Shown here: one piece after another, positions 13,759-20,198 of the stretch | Position numbering within the stretch: position 1 is the stretch's first letter | Layout of the letters: every line of letters starts with the position of its first letter | Source: Deltaproteobacteria bacterium | GTDB taxonomy: Bacteria > Desulfobacterota > Desulfobaccia > Desulfobaccales > 0-14-0-80-60-11 | Assembly: GCA_021817645.1 (NCBI GenBank) | Contig: JAKAGH010000007.1 | Span: 1-22,547, forward strand | Reading direction: 5' to 3' | DNA length: 22,547 bases | Translations under genes and position numbers: made by a program | Notes under the pieces: model-generated | Databases searched by the model: none | What the model was told of the DNA's origin: nothing | The model's input: only the letters and a program-made list of their open reading frames with translations

Positions 13759-14833
13759 AGCTCTTTTCTAAGGCGAGAGCGCTTTCTTTGGCAGCTAAGG
13801 CTTCAGCCCTCTTGGCCTTCCACATGCTCCCCATGATAATGAGGGCGCCGATGGCCAAAGCGATGCACATGATAATGAAACTGGCGCCGTTCAGGAAGGT
13901 GATGGTGGAATTTTGCCAGGAGATGACCTTTAATTCCTTCAGGTATTGGGGAACGGCCAGGCCCCGGCTCACTGCGACGATGACCATGATGGTGCCCATG
14001 ACGATCTTGATCACGTTTTCTTTGACATAGGTGGTGCCGATAGCCCCCAACTGCACACCCAGGAGCGAGCCGGCCAGGATGATGAGGGTCAGGCGGATGT
14101 CCACCATGCCGTGCATGGCCCATTTGACCGTGCCCGCAAAGCCCATAATGAAGGCAATCACCAGTTCCGAGGCCGAAGACACCAGGCTGGAAGCCCCCAG
14201 TACGTAGATCATGCCGGGCACGCCCACAAAACCGCCCACGGCAATGGTGGCCGCCAGCAAGCCGGTGGCAAAGCCGATGGGAATGGTGAACCATAAGGAG
14301 ATGCGCACATTGGCGGTCTTGAAGTGGACCATGGGGGGGAGATTGATCTTTTGCAGCCACAGGGCCAGGGAGGTCACCTTTTCTTCGCCGCCGGACCTGG
14401 AGGTCTTCCAGGCGTCATAAAAGACATAGCCACCCACGACCACCAGAATGACCACAAAGGAGAGGCTGACGTAAAGGTTGGAGCCGGCTTCGCCCCACTT
14501 GTCCAAAATCCACTGCTGGATCATAATCCCCACCTGCACCCCCACGCCTGCGGAGGCAGCCAAAATCAGACCCAGCTTGATGTCCACCTGGCCGTATTTC
14601 CACCGCTTATAGGCGCCTATCATGGCCTTGGGGAATTTGTGGCACATGTTGCTGGCCACGGCCACGGCCCCGGGCACCCCCAGGCTCATCATCCCCGGGG
14701 TAAGGACAAAGGCTCCCCCCGAGCCGATGAAACCGCTCACCAGCCCGCCGATAAAACCGACGATAAATAAAAAGGCGATAGTCGATAGGCTCAGGTCAAT
14801 AAACTTAATTGCTTCCGGTGCGATATCGTGCAT
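13751..14833 (-). CDS. TauE/SafE family permease (second copy)
   Basis: This 360-residue polytopic membrane protein is distantly paralogous to the permease at 4128-5129. It has an N-terminal glycine-rich half (GGLVSGFIGSGGAFVLTPGM), a second half (GLLAATIAVGGFVGVPGMIY) and the linker motif INLPPMVHF also present in the other copy. The sequence is clearly divergent between the copies, so a different substrate or condition is plausible. The ATG follows an AGGAGG nine bases upstream. The gene sits between the Usp/membrane fusion (27-base gap) and the tandem Usp (8-base overlap). The C-terminus is a charged alanine-rich tail. The transported compound cannot be read from sequence; anions such as sulfite are the family precedent. 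Confidence 0.88.
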   Translation of the reverse strand: MHDIAPEAIKFIDLSLSTIAFLFIVGFIGGLVSGFIGSGGAFVLTPGMMSLGVPGAVAVASNMCHKFPKAMIGAYKRWKYGQVDIKLGLILAASAGVGVQVGIMIQQWILDKWGEAGSNLYVSLSFVVILVVVGGYVFYDAWKTSRSGGEEKVTSLALWLQKINLPPMVHFKTANVRISLWFTIPIGFATGLLAATIAVGGFVGVPGMIYVLGASSLVSSASELVIAFIMGFAGTVKWAMHGMVDIRLTLIILAGSLLGVQLGAIGTTYVKENVIKIVMGTIMVIVAVSRGLAVPQYLKELKVISWQNSTITFLNGASFIIMCIALAIGALIIMGSMWKAKRAEALAAKESALALEKSYG

Positions 14834-14860
14834 GGGGTATTCCTCCTGGGTCTCTGAATA

Positions 14861-15706
14861 TTAGGTGTCGATGCGCAGTTGGGGACGGGGCCGCGTTCTG
14901 GCCGCCGGCCTTTTCGCCGCCGCGGGTCTGGGCGCCACCTTCTTGGGCGCTTGAATCCCCAAGACTTCCCACAGGTGATGGGAAAACGCCCCGTGTACAA
15001 AAGAGACGACAAAGACCGTGGCAATGGGCAAAGCCGCATACCAGGCGCCTTTGGTGAAATACTGCATCACCGTGTCCGAGTTCCAGAACAAGGCCGCATA
15101 TATAGCTGCCGAGGCCAAGCCGAATCCCACGGTTTTGCCTACCTCTCCGAACCCCCTGCTGTCCGCTTCGTTGGTCATTTTTCTTTCTCCTTGGTATCCG
15201 CTTATGCTGAAAACAGGGAGGTTAATCCCCCCGTTGACTTCCGCTTCCTTGATGCCGGCCTGGGTGATGATGAATTCAATCCGCTTGATCTGCTGGTTGA
15301 CCTCGGCCACCGCCTTGCCTAGGTCCCCGAATTTCACCACCTGCTCATAGCCGATGCCTCTTTGAGCCAACTTCTTTTTGATTTTTTCGCCCACGGCTTG
15401 GGCATGTTGGGCAAACTTATCCCGGAGATGATACTTATAAGGGGAAAAGAACCTGCTTTTTTGGCCCAGCATCGTGTCGACGTTCAGGCCGATGAGGTCG
15501 TAGCCCAGCCGCTCCGCCAGATTCACGGCATAATCGATGGCCTCCTCATCCAGGGTGTCGCCCCGGCCCACCACCAGGATCTTCCGGGGAACCTCGGGCT
15601 TACCGGAGCTCTCTTGACTCATCCGGGGCATTTCCGGGTCCTGGTGACGGTTGCCCGGTTGCTGCCCCTCTTCCTGGCCATGAACTTTCTTCATGAAACC
15701 CAACAT
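14861..15706 (-). CDS. Usp-like domain fused to a two-helix membrane segment
   Basis: This 281-residue protein has a polar Gln/Pro-rich start of about 40 residues. A Usp-like alpha/beta domain follows (RKILVVGRGDTLDEEAIDYA, then LAERLGYDLIGLNVDT), lacking a clear G-2X-G-9X-G(S/T) ATP motif. Two hydrophobic helices come next (about VGFGLASAAIYAALF and WYAALPIATVFVVSFVHGAF). The tail is very basic and proline/alanine-rich (PKKVAPRPAAAKRPAARTRP). The last helix region ends LWEVLGI, loosely like the LKMVGM ending of the small membrane protein before the other TauE. The start at 15706 has an AAGGA about ten bases upstream; a second ATG four codons in is possible. It is first in the TauE/Usp operon and may anchor a sensor to the permease. 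Confidence 0.75.
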   Translation of the reverse strand: MLGFMKKVHGQEEGQQPGNRHQDPEMPRMSQESSGKPEVPRKILVVGRGDTLDEEAIDYAVNLAERLGYDLIGLNVDTMLGQKSRFFSPYKYHLRDKFAQHAQAVGEKIKKKLAQRGIGYEQVVKFGDLGKAVAEVNQQIKRIEFIITQAGIKEAEVNGGINLPVFSISGYQGERKMTNEADSRGFGEVGKTVGFGLASAAIYAALFWNSDTVMQYFTKGAWYAALPIATVFVVSFVHGAFSHHLWEVLGIQAPKKVAPRPAAAKRPAARTRPRPQLRIDT

Positions 15707-15784
15707 GGCTGATACATCCTTGAATCTTTCTTTAACTCCCTGGGGTAAGGCCTTAATGAGCCTATCCCGGCGATTACTTCATAT

Positions 15785-15799
15785 TCAAGAACCCTGCCA
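15785..15799 (-). promoter_or_regulatory. Candidate sigma-54-type promoter for the second TauE cassette
   Basis: The minus strand reads TGGCAGG-GTTC-TTGAA, with GG and GA separated by the canonical 10 bases. The start codon at 15706 is about 67 bases beyond the expected start site. Palindromic sites lie 68 and 157 bases upstream of the -24 element. The gene-free stretch 15707-16123 thus holds this promoter, two TTGCA-N3-TGCAA palindromes and the promoter of the Lon fusion. Confidence 0.5.
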
Positions 15800-15866
15800 A
15801 ATATTTAACCTACTGATATAACTAATTATTTAAGATTTCGGTCAATTATCTCCGCCTCCGCAACCG

Positions 15867-15879
15867 TTGCATTGTGCAA
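15867..15879. promoter_or_regulatory. Palindrome TTGCA-TTG-TGCAA, possible activator site
   Basis: It has perfect 5-bp arms and lies in the divergent region between the second TauE cassette and the Lon-receiver gene. A second site of the same form, TTGCA-GAA-TGCAA, is at 15956-15968. Two copies about 89 bases apart suggest a dimeric DNA-binding protein. Confidence 0.4.
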
Positions 15880-15955
15880 TAGATCACAAGCAGTATTTCT
15901 TAATGTCCTTTATTATCAAGGTATTACCTGGCGTTGCAGGCCGTTGTTACACAAA

Positions 15956-15968
15956 TTGCAGAATGCAA
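15956..15968. promoter_or_regulatory. Palindrome TTGCA-GAA-TGCAA, second copy of the possible activator site
   Basis: It has the same arms as the site at 15867-15879 with a different 3-base centre. Its position, about 157 bases upstream of the minus-strand -24 element and about 84 bases upstream of the plus-strand -35 element, could serve either gene. Confidence 0.4.
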
Positions 15969-16051
15969 CAGGGATCGGCAGGCCCTCTTCCCGGCAGCAA
16001 AAAGTTCAGGAAAATCATAAAATTAATCTTAAATCAGGAGCGCCGCCAACA

Positions 16052-16080
16052 TTGCCCTGCCCCAAGTTTTCCTTTATACT
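16052..16080 (+). promoter_or_regulatory. Sigma-70-type promoter for the Lon-receiver fusion
   Basis: TTGCCC (16052-16057) and TATACT (16075-16080) are 17 bases apart and match consensus at 4 of 6 and 5 of 6 positions. The expected start site near 16087 gives a 37-base leader with an AGGAAGG before ATG 16124. This argues against translation from in-frame start codons further upstream. Confidence 0.5.
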
Positions 16081-16123
16081 CAGACTGGGGTGTGATAATC
16101 ATCATCCCAGGAAGGTTAAAGCC

Positions 16124-18133
16124 ATGGTTTTTTTCCGTAAAAGCGAGGAAGAGAGGCCTAAGGCGGGGGGCGACCTGCTGGATTTGCGCAACGCCATCCA
16201 CAAAGCCCAACTGCCCCCGGAGGTCCTGGCCGTAGCCCTGAAAGAGCTGGAGCGGGTGGAAAAAACCGATCCCGCGGTGGCCGAGTACTCCATCGGCCTG
16301 AATTATCTGGATTACCTGATCTCGCTTCCCTGGAACCGCTTTACTGAGGACAATCTGGACCTGAAACGGACCGAGCGCCTGCTGGAAACCCAGCACTACG
16401 GGCTCCAGCATGTGAAGGAGCGGATTCTGGAATACCTGGCGGTGCGCACCCTCTGCAGCCTCCAGAGCGCCCGGGTGCTGGTGGTGGACGACGAGGAAAT
16501 CGCCCGCACCAACCTGGAGTACATCCTCCGTAAAGAGGGCCACCAGGTCAACGGCGCGTCCAACGGCTCCGAAGCCCTGGAGATGATCAAAGCCCGGGAG
16601 TACGACCTGATTCTCACTGATTTAAAAATGGAGAAGATGGACGGCCTGCAGCTCCTGGAATCCGCCAAGCAGATAGCCCCACACACGGAAATCATCATGG
16701 TCACGGGCTACGCCACGGTGTCCACCGCGGTGGACGCCTTGAAAAAGGGTGCGGCCCATTACCTCTCCAAACCCATCAAGCTGGATGAACTGCGGGAGAC
16801 GGTCCGGGAAATCATTGACAAAAAAAGGCACGTGCAGATGAGCCGGGGCCCCATCCTCTGCTTCGCCGGACCGCCGGGCACCGGCAAGACCTCCATCGGC
16901 CGCTCCATTGCCGAGGCCCTGGAGCGCAAGTTCGTGCGCGTCTCGCTCGCGGGCCTGCGGGATGAAGCGGAACTCCGGGGCCACCGCCGCACCTACGTGG
17001 GGGCCATGCCCGGCCGGATCATCAGTGAAATCCGGAAGATCGGCCTCAAAAACCCGGTCTTTATGCTGGATGAGATCGACAAGATCGGCCAGGATTTCCG
17101 GGGCGACCCGGCCTCGGTCCTGCTGGAGATCCTGGACCCGGAACAAAACAGCCACTTTGTGGATCATTACGTGGACGTGCCCTTCGATCTCTCCGGGGTG
17201 ATGTTTATCACCACCGCCAACGTGGTGGAAAACCTGCCCCACCCGCTGCTCGACCGCCTGGAAGTCATTAATTTCCCCGGTTACACCCAGGCCGAAAAGA
17301 AGAATATCGCCCGCAAGTACCTGATCCCCCGGCAGTTTCGGGAACACGGCCTGGCGTCGTTGACTCCGGATTTCACCGACGGGGCCATCGCCAAAATCAT
17401 CCACGACTACACCCGGGAGGCGGGCCTGCGCAACCTGGACCGGGAGATCGCCACCGTCTGCCGCAAACTGGCCCGCATCTGCCTGCAGAGCAAGGGCGAG
17501 GCCTGCGCCCTCACCGTGGACGAAGTCCTGGTGGAAAAACTCCTGGGTCCCCGCAAGTTCACCCACGAAGTGGCGGAGGCCGGCAACCGCGTCGGCGTCA
17601 CCACCGGCCTGGTCTGGACCGAGTTCGGCGGCGAGCTCATCTTTGTGGAAGCCTCCCAGATGCGGGGCCACCAGCAGTTGATCCTCACCGGCTCCCTGGG
17701 GACCGTGCTCCAGGAATCGGCCCAGACCGCGCTCAGCTTCGTCCGCAGCCACGCCGAGGATTTCGGCCTGGACCCCAATTTTTTCATGGACCAAGACATC
17801 CATATCCACCTGCCCGCGGGGGCCATCCCCAAAGACGGCCCTTCCTCGGGGGTGACCATCGCCCTGGCTCTCCTCTCTCTCCTCACCGGCCGGCCCGCGC
17901 GCCGGGACGTGGCCCTGTCCGGGGAGCTGACGCTCTCCGGCCGCATCCTGCCCGTGAGCGGCATCCGGGAAAAGATCCTCTCCGCCCAACGGGCCGGGGT
18001 GAAGATAGTAGTCTTCCCCACCCAGAACGAAGTGGATCTCAACAACCTGGAACCGGAAGTAAAGGAAGGCCTGGAAATCTTCTTAGCCGACGAGATCAAG
18101 CCGCTGCTGGATTTGGTGCTGCTGCCGCAATGA
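16124..18133 (+). CDS. Lon-type ATP-dependent protease with an inserted response-regulator receiver domain
   Basis: This 669-residue protein lacks the Lon N-terminal substrate-recognition domain. Residues of about 20-110 match the Lon helical region (LNYLDYLISLPWNRFTEDNL, HYGLQHVKERILEYLAVRTL). A complete receiver follows at about 116-235, with VLVVDDEE, phospho-acceptor Asp166 in LILTDLKM, the switch region VTGYAT and LSKPIK. The Lon sequence then resumes with GPILCFAGPPGTGKT (Walker A 249-256), VFMLDEIDKI, RGHRRTYVGAMPG and the S16 protease domain. Catalytic Ser574 (KDGPSSG) and Lys617 (SGIREK) are 43 residues apart, as in E. coli Lon. It should be an active AAA+ protease whose ATPase may be gated by phosphorylation. 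The start at 16124 has AGGAAGG eight bases upstream and follows a promoter. An in-frame upstream extension of 84 codons looks non-coding. Confidence 0.93.
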   Translation: MVFFRKSEEERPKAGGDLLDLRNAIHKAQLPPEVLAVALKELERVEKTDPAVAEYSIGLNYLDYLISLPWNRFTEDNLDLKRTERLLETQHYGLQHVKERILEYLAVRTLCSLQSARVLVVDDEEIARTNLEYILRKEGHQVNGASNGSEALEMIKAREYDLILTDLKMEKMDGLQLLESAKQIAPHTEIIMVTGYATVSTAVDALKKGAAHYLSKPIKLDELRETVREIIDKKRHVQMSRGPILCFAGPPGTGKTSIGRSIAEALERKFVRVSLAGLRDEAELRGHRRTYVGAMPGRIISEIRKIGLKNPVFMLDEIDKIGQDFRGDPASVLLEILDPEQNSHFVDHYVDVPFDLSGVMFITTANVVENLPHPLLDRLEVINFPGYTQAEKKNIARKYLIPRQFREHGLASLTPDFTDGAIAKIIHDYTREAGLRNLDREIATVCRKLARICLQSKGEACALTVDEVLVEKLLGPRKFTHEVAEAGNRVGVTTGLVWTEFGGELIFVEASQMRGHQQLILTGSLGTVLQESAQTALSFVRSHAEDFGLDPNFFMDQDIHIHLPAGAIPKDGPSSGVTIALALLSLLTGRPARRDVALSGELTLSGRILPVSGIREKILSAQRAGVKIVVFPTQNEVDLNNLEPEVKEGLEIFLADEIKPLLDLVLLPQ

Positions 18134-18203
18134 AGGAATATTTGGAGAGGGGGGTAAGGGCCGGCGGCCCTCCCCTCCTCCCGCCCCTCAACCACTCTCA
18201 TAG

Positions 18204-18239
18204 GTAAATAAAAAAAGCCGGGAGCCGCGGCCCTGGCTT
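18204..18239 (-). terminator. Terminator-like hairpin oriented to the minus strand
   Basis: AAGCCGGG (18215-18222) pairs with CCCTGGCTT (18231-18239) with one bulged base. On the minus strand the stem is followed by TTTTTTTATTT. No minus-strand gene is visible to its right. The rest of the gene-free stretch 18134-18525 holds a GC-rich imperfect hairpin at about 18145-18180 just after the Lon fusion and AT-rich sequence before the next gene. I see no other gene in it. Confidence 0.4.
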
Positions 18240-18525
18240 CTGGTCCTATAAATTACCATTTCAGTAATTGCTCCCGCTGCCGTCCCCCTAGGTCCACCTC
18301 ACCGCCGCGGCCTTCCCCCCAGGGGCGCAGCAAGTGCTCCGCAAAGATATTGGGGCTGATTCAGTTATACTGTCGTCCCAGATCATGCAAGATTAATATC
18401 AACAAGCAGGGTACTATGCTAAAATTGGGCTTTGGAATAATCCAGGCAACCAATAATTTTTCTCTTTTACCGATTTCGGTTATTGAAGCAACCACCAACA
18501 AGAACAGGCTAAATGGAGGCAATCA

Positions 18526-19050
18526 ATGAAAGTCAATGGTCGTGCTCTGGTAAGCGTGTTGGCAATGGTCATCACCTTTGTCCTTGGTATGGGCTTGCAG
18601 GCGAACGCGGCCCAGTACCTGGGACAGGTTACCTGGGCCTGGCATAAAACCCAGGACGAACTAGGTCCCACGAATAAATTTGAAACTTACACCATGGGAC
18701 TATTCTTTCTGGGGGGTTCATATTATGAATTAGTGGGAGGCAGTACTGAAACGGATGCTACCGGGACCCAATATGGTGGCGGGACCGCGATGTTAGTGGG
18801 CAATAATTTAATCATGACCATCACCGGGACCAAGGACCGGGGAGATGGGACCCAGGAAACGGTAATCTTCAAGGGCCAGGTCGATAAAACGACTTTCAAC
18901 GGCACCGGCTGGGCCATTAAAAAGCGCTTCAATGCCTCCCTCCCCGGTTTTATTGATAAGTATGCTGCCGGAACCCTTAGCATTTTGGGTAGTCCTCCCC
19001 CTTTACGTCCGACAGCTGCCGCTCCCTTAGTCTTGTTGATGGGAGATTAG
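18526..19050 (+). CDS. Small secreted protein, paralogous family member C
   Basis: This 174-residue protein has the signal peptide MKVNGRALVSVLAMVITFVL ending near ANA. Mature motifs match the two minus-strand paralogues: QYLGQVTW, GGSYYELVG, GGGTAMLVGNNLIMTI, GQVDKTTFNGTGW, YAAGTLSILGSPPP and a C-terminal VLLMGD. The composition suggests a beta-rich periplasmic or extracellular protein of unknown function. A GGAGG at 18515-18519 precedes the ATG at 18526. A strong hairpin follows the stop, so it is probably monocistronic. The conserved position of the last hydrophobic-acidic residues in all three paralogues suggests they are functionally important. Confidence 0.8.
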   Translation: MKVNGRALVSVLAMVITFVLGMGLQANAAQYLGQVTWAWHKTQDELGPTNKFETYTMGLFFLGGSYYELVGGSTETDATGTQYGGGTAMLVGNNLIMTITGTKDRGDGTQETVIFKGQVDKTTFNGTGWAIKKRFNASLPGFIDKYAAGTLSILGSPPPLRPTAAAPLVLLMGD

Positions 19051-19074
19051 GTAGTTCGCATTGCCAGAAATATC

Positions 19075-19112
19075 CTATCCGGTTTCCAAACTCATACCTG
19101 GAAACCGGATAG
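19075..19112. terminator. Strong hairpin after secreted protein C
   Basis: A perfect 14-bp stem, CTATCCGGTTTCCA (19075-19088) with TGGAAACCGGATAG (19099-19112), has a 10-base loop and starts 25 bases after the stop codon. It has no U-tract in the plus direction, so it may act as an mRNA-stabilising 3' structure or a Rho-assisted terminator rather than a classical terminator. Confidence 0.45.
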
Positions 19113-19177
19113 AAGGACAAATATTAGGGGGTGTAGGGGCCGGATGGTCTCCCTGTTTACTCTATTCTAAATTAGTG

Positions 19178-19198
19178 GCCCAGGCGTCCCGCCTGGGC
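19178..19198. repeat. Short perfect hairpin GCCCAGGCG-TCC-CGCCTGGGC
   Basis: Nine-base arms with a three-base loop lie just upstream of the HNH gene. It is similar in type to the element at 315-337 and is probably a dispersed REP-like palindrome. Confidence 0.5.
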
Positions 19199-19216
19199 GC
19201 TCTGGAGATGGCAGAA

Positions 19217-19465
19217 ATGACCAGAATGCGCTCTCCCAGCAGCAACTACCGGGAACAATCCCTCAAGCTGCACGGCATGGTTTGCGCCAAATGCGGCCGG
19301 GAGTTTAATCACCGGAACCGGCAATTACTCACGGTGCACCATAAGGACGGCAACTCCCGGAATAATCCCCCGGACGGCTCCAATTGGGAGAACCTCTGCG
19401 TTTACTGCCACGAAGACGAACACAGCCGGGGCCTGTTGGGCGAATACCTGGGCGGCGACGATTAG
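19217..19465 (+). CDS. yajD: YajD-like HNH nuclease-family protein
   Basis: This 82-residue protein closely follows the E. coli YajD pattern. It has YREQSLKLHGMVCAKCGREF with a CxxC zinc pair, then LLTVHHKDGNSRNNPPDGSN containing the HH of the HNH motif. WENLCVYCHEDEHSRG follows, with the second CxxC-like Cys pair and terminal histidines. HNH domains bind a metal and cut nucleic acid; the biological role of YajD itself is not established. The ATG at 19217 is chosen because GGAG lies nine bases upstream. An ATG three codons earlier has GGAG abutting it, and a still longer frame runs back through a hairpin and is unlikely. It ends at a TAG at 19463-19465. Confidence 0.8.
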   Translation: MTRMRSPSSNYREQSLKLHGMVCAKCGREFNHRNRQLLTVHHKDGNSRNNPPDGSNWENLCVYCHEDEHSRGLLGEYLGGDD

Positions 19466-19646
19466 AAATGTATAGCGGGTATTACCCACCAAAAATAATG
19501 GCAGGCCGGGCCGCCTGCATTTCTGACAGAGTTCCTTATCTCCCGGAGCTAAATGGCTCTCCACGAGACTCGGATTGACATAACCGGGCTTTTTTATTAC
19601 CTTGAATTATAAGAGAAATATAGTCCCCCATGAATGAGGCGCCCCC

Positions 19647-19886
19647 ATGGAAAAAAGGATAGAAAAAGACTTGTTTGACAAGTTCAAGGCCGTGGCCCAG
19701 GGTCCGGATGCCGATTTGCTGAAGGAATTTCTGGATATCCTCTATTACCGGCACGAGGCAATGGATACCGAACCGCTTAGTCCAGAAGAGCAGACTGCAT
19801 TGGCAGAAGGCCGGGAAGCATTGCGGCGAGGGGATAAGTCGTATTTTACCCCTTGGGAGGAAGTGAAAAAGGAACTTGGTTTATGA
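19647..19886 (+). CDS. Antitoxin of a RelE/ParE-type toxin-antitoxin pair
   Basis: This 79-residue acidic helical protein has a C-terminal PLSPEEQTALAEGREALRRG followed by SYFTPWEEVKKELGL. This is the toxin-wrapping tail commonly seen in small antitoxins next to RelE-type toxins. The N-terminal half (EKDLFDKFKAVAQGPDADLL, then KEFLDILYYRHEA) is helical and may be the dimerisation part; no classical DNA-binding fold is obvious. GAGG at about 19635 precedes the ATG. Its stop overlaps the ATG of the toxin frame (ATGA at 19883-19886), the usual coupled arrangement. A perfect TTGACA at about 19577 could be a -35 element. The toxin gene carries an early amber codon, so the antitoxin may now be an orphan. 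Confidence 0.75.
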   Translation: MEKRIEKDLFDKFKAVAQGPDADLLKEFLDILYYRHEAMDTEPLSPEEQTALAEGREALRRGDKSYFTPWEEVKKELGL

Positions 19887-20149
19887 GCTAGAGGCTGGAG
19901 CTTACCCATCAGGCCAAAAAGACACTGAAACTCCTGGATAAAGCCACCATTAAGCGTATAGGACAACGGTTCGATAAACTATCCCAATCTCCCCTTGATC
20001 CTCGCCACTGCCAACCTCTGGAAATGGGCGAGGGGGAATGGAAGACTCGGGTAGGCAGTTGGCGGATAATCTATTTAGTCGATGAGGCCGAAAATACAAT
20101 TTATGTATTTTCCATTGAACCTCGCAGCAAAGCCTATCGCCGGTTTTGA
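19883..20149 (+). pseudogene. RelE/ParE-family toxin, interrupted by an amber codon at position 3
   Basis: The frame begins ATG-AGC-TAG-AGG-CTG-GAG, then stays open for 85 further codons to TGA at 20147-20149. The translated part reads RLELTHQAKKTLKLLDKATI, and near its end WKTRVGSWRIIYLVDEAENT and IEPRSKAYRRF, which is the RelE/ParE core with the usual RVGxxRIIY and terminal Arg/Tyr residues. The canonical start would be MSYRLE, so TAT or TAC to TAG is the simplest explanation. The protein would otherwise be 88 residues, normal for the family. Alternatives are translation from CTG at 19895, amber suppression or a base-call error. The family product is an mRNA interferase or gyrase inhibitor; activity here is doubtful. 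Confidence 0.75.
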
Positions 20150-20153
20150 TCTG

Positions 20154-20170
20154 GGCATGGGGGCCATGCC
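20154..20170. terminator. Short hairpin between convergent genes
   Basis: GGCATGG (20154-20160) and CCATGCC (20164-20170) form a perfect 7-bp stem with a GGG loop, just after the toxin frame and before the end of the convergent sigma-54 regulator gene. No U-tract follows, so its terminator role is uncertain. Confidence 0.3.
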
Positions 20171-20198
20171 ATAGGGATCACTCCTCTGCCCACCTTCC

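Noticed and set aside
15930..15945. TGGCGTTGCAGGCCGTTG as a sigma-54 promoter for the Lon fusion
   Set aside because: No GC or GA falls 10 bases after the GG; the sigma-70-type pair at 16052-16080 fits better.
15872..16123. An 84-codon in-frame N-terminal extension of the Lon-receiver fusion
   Set aside because: It contains no Lon-like sequence and spans a promoter candidate (16052-16080) and palindromes. ATG 16124 has a good ribosome-binding site.
16622..17989. A 455-codon minus-strand open frame opposite the Lon fusion
   Set aside because: It lies entirely within the well-supported Lon AAA+ and protease region and has no domain of its own.
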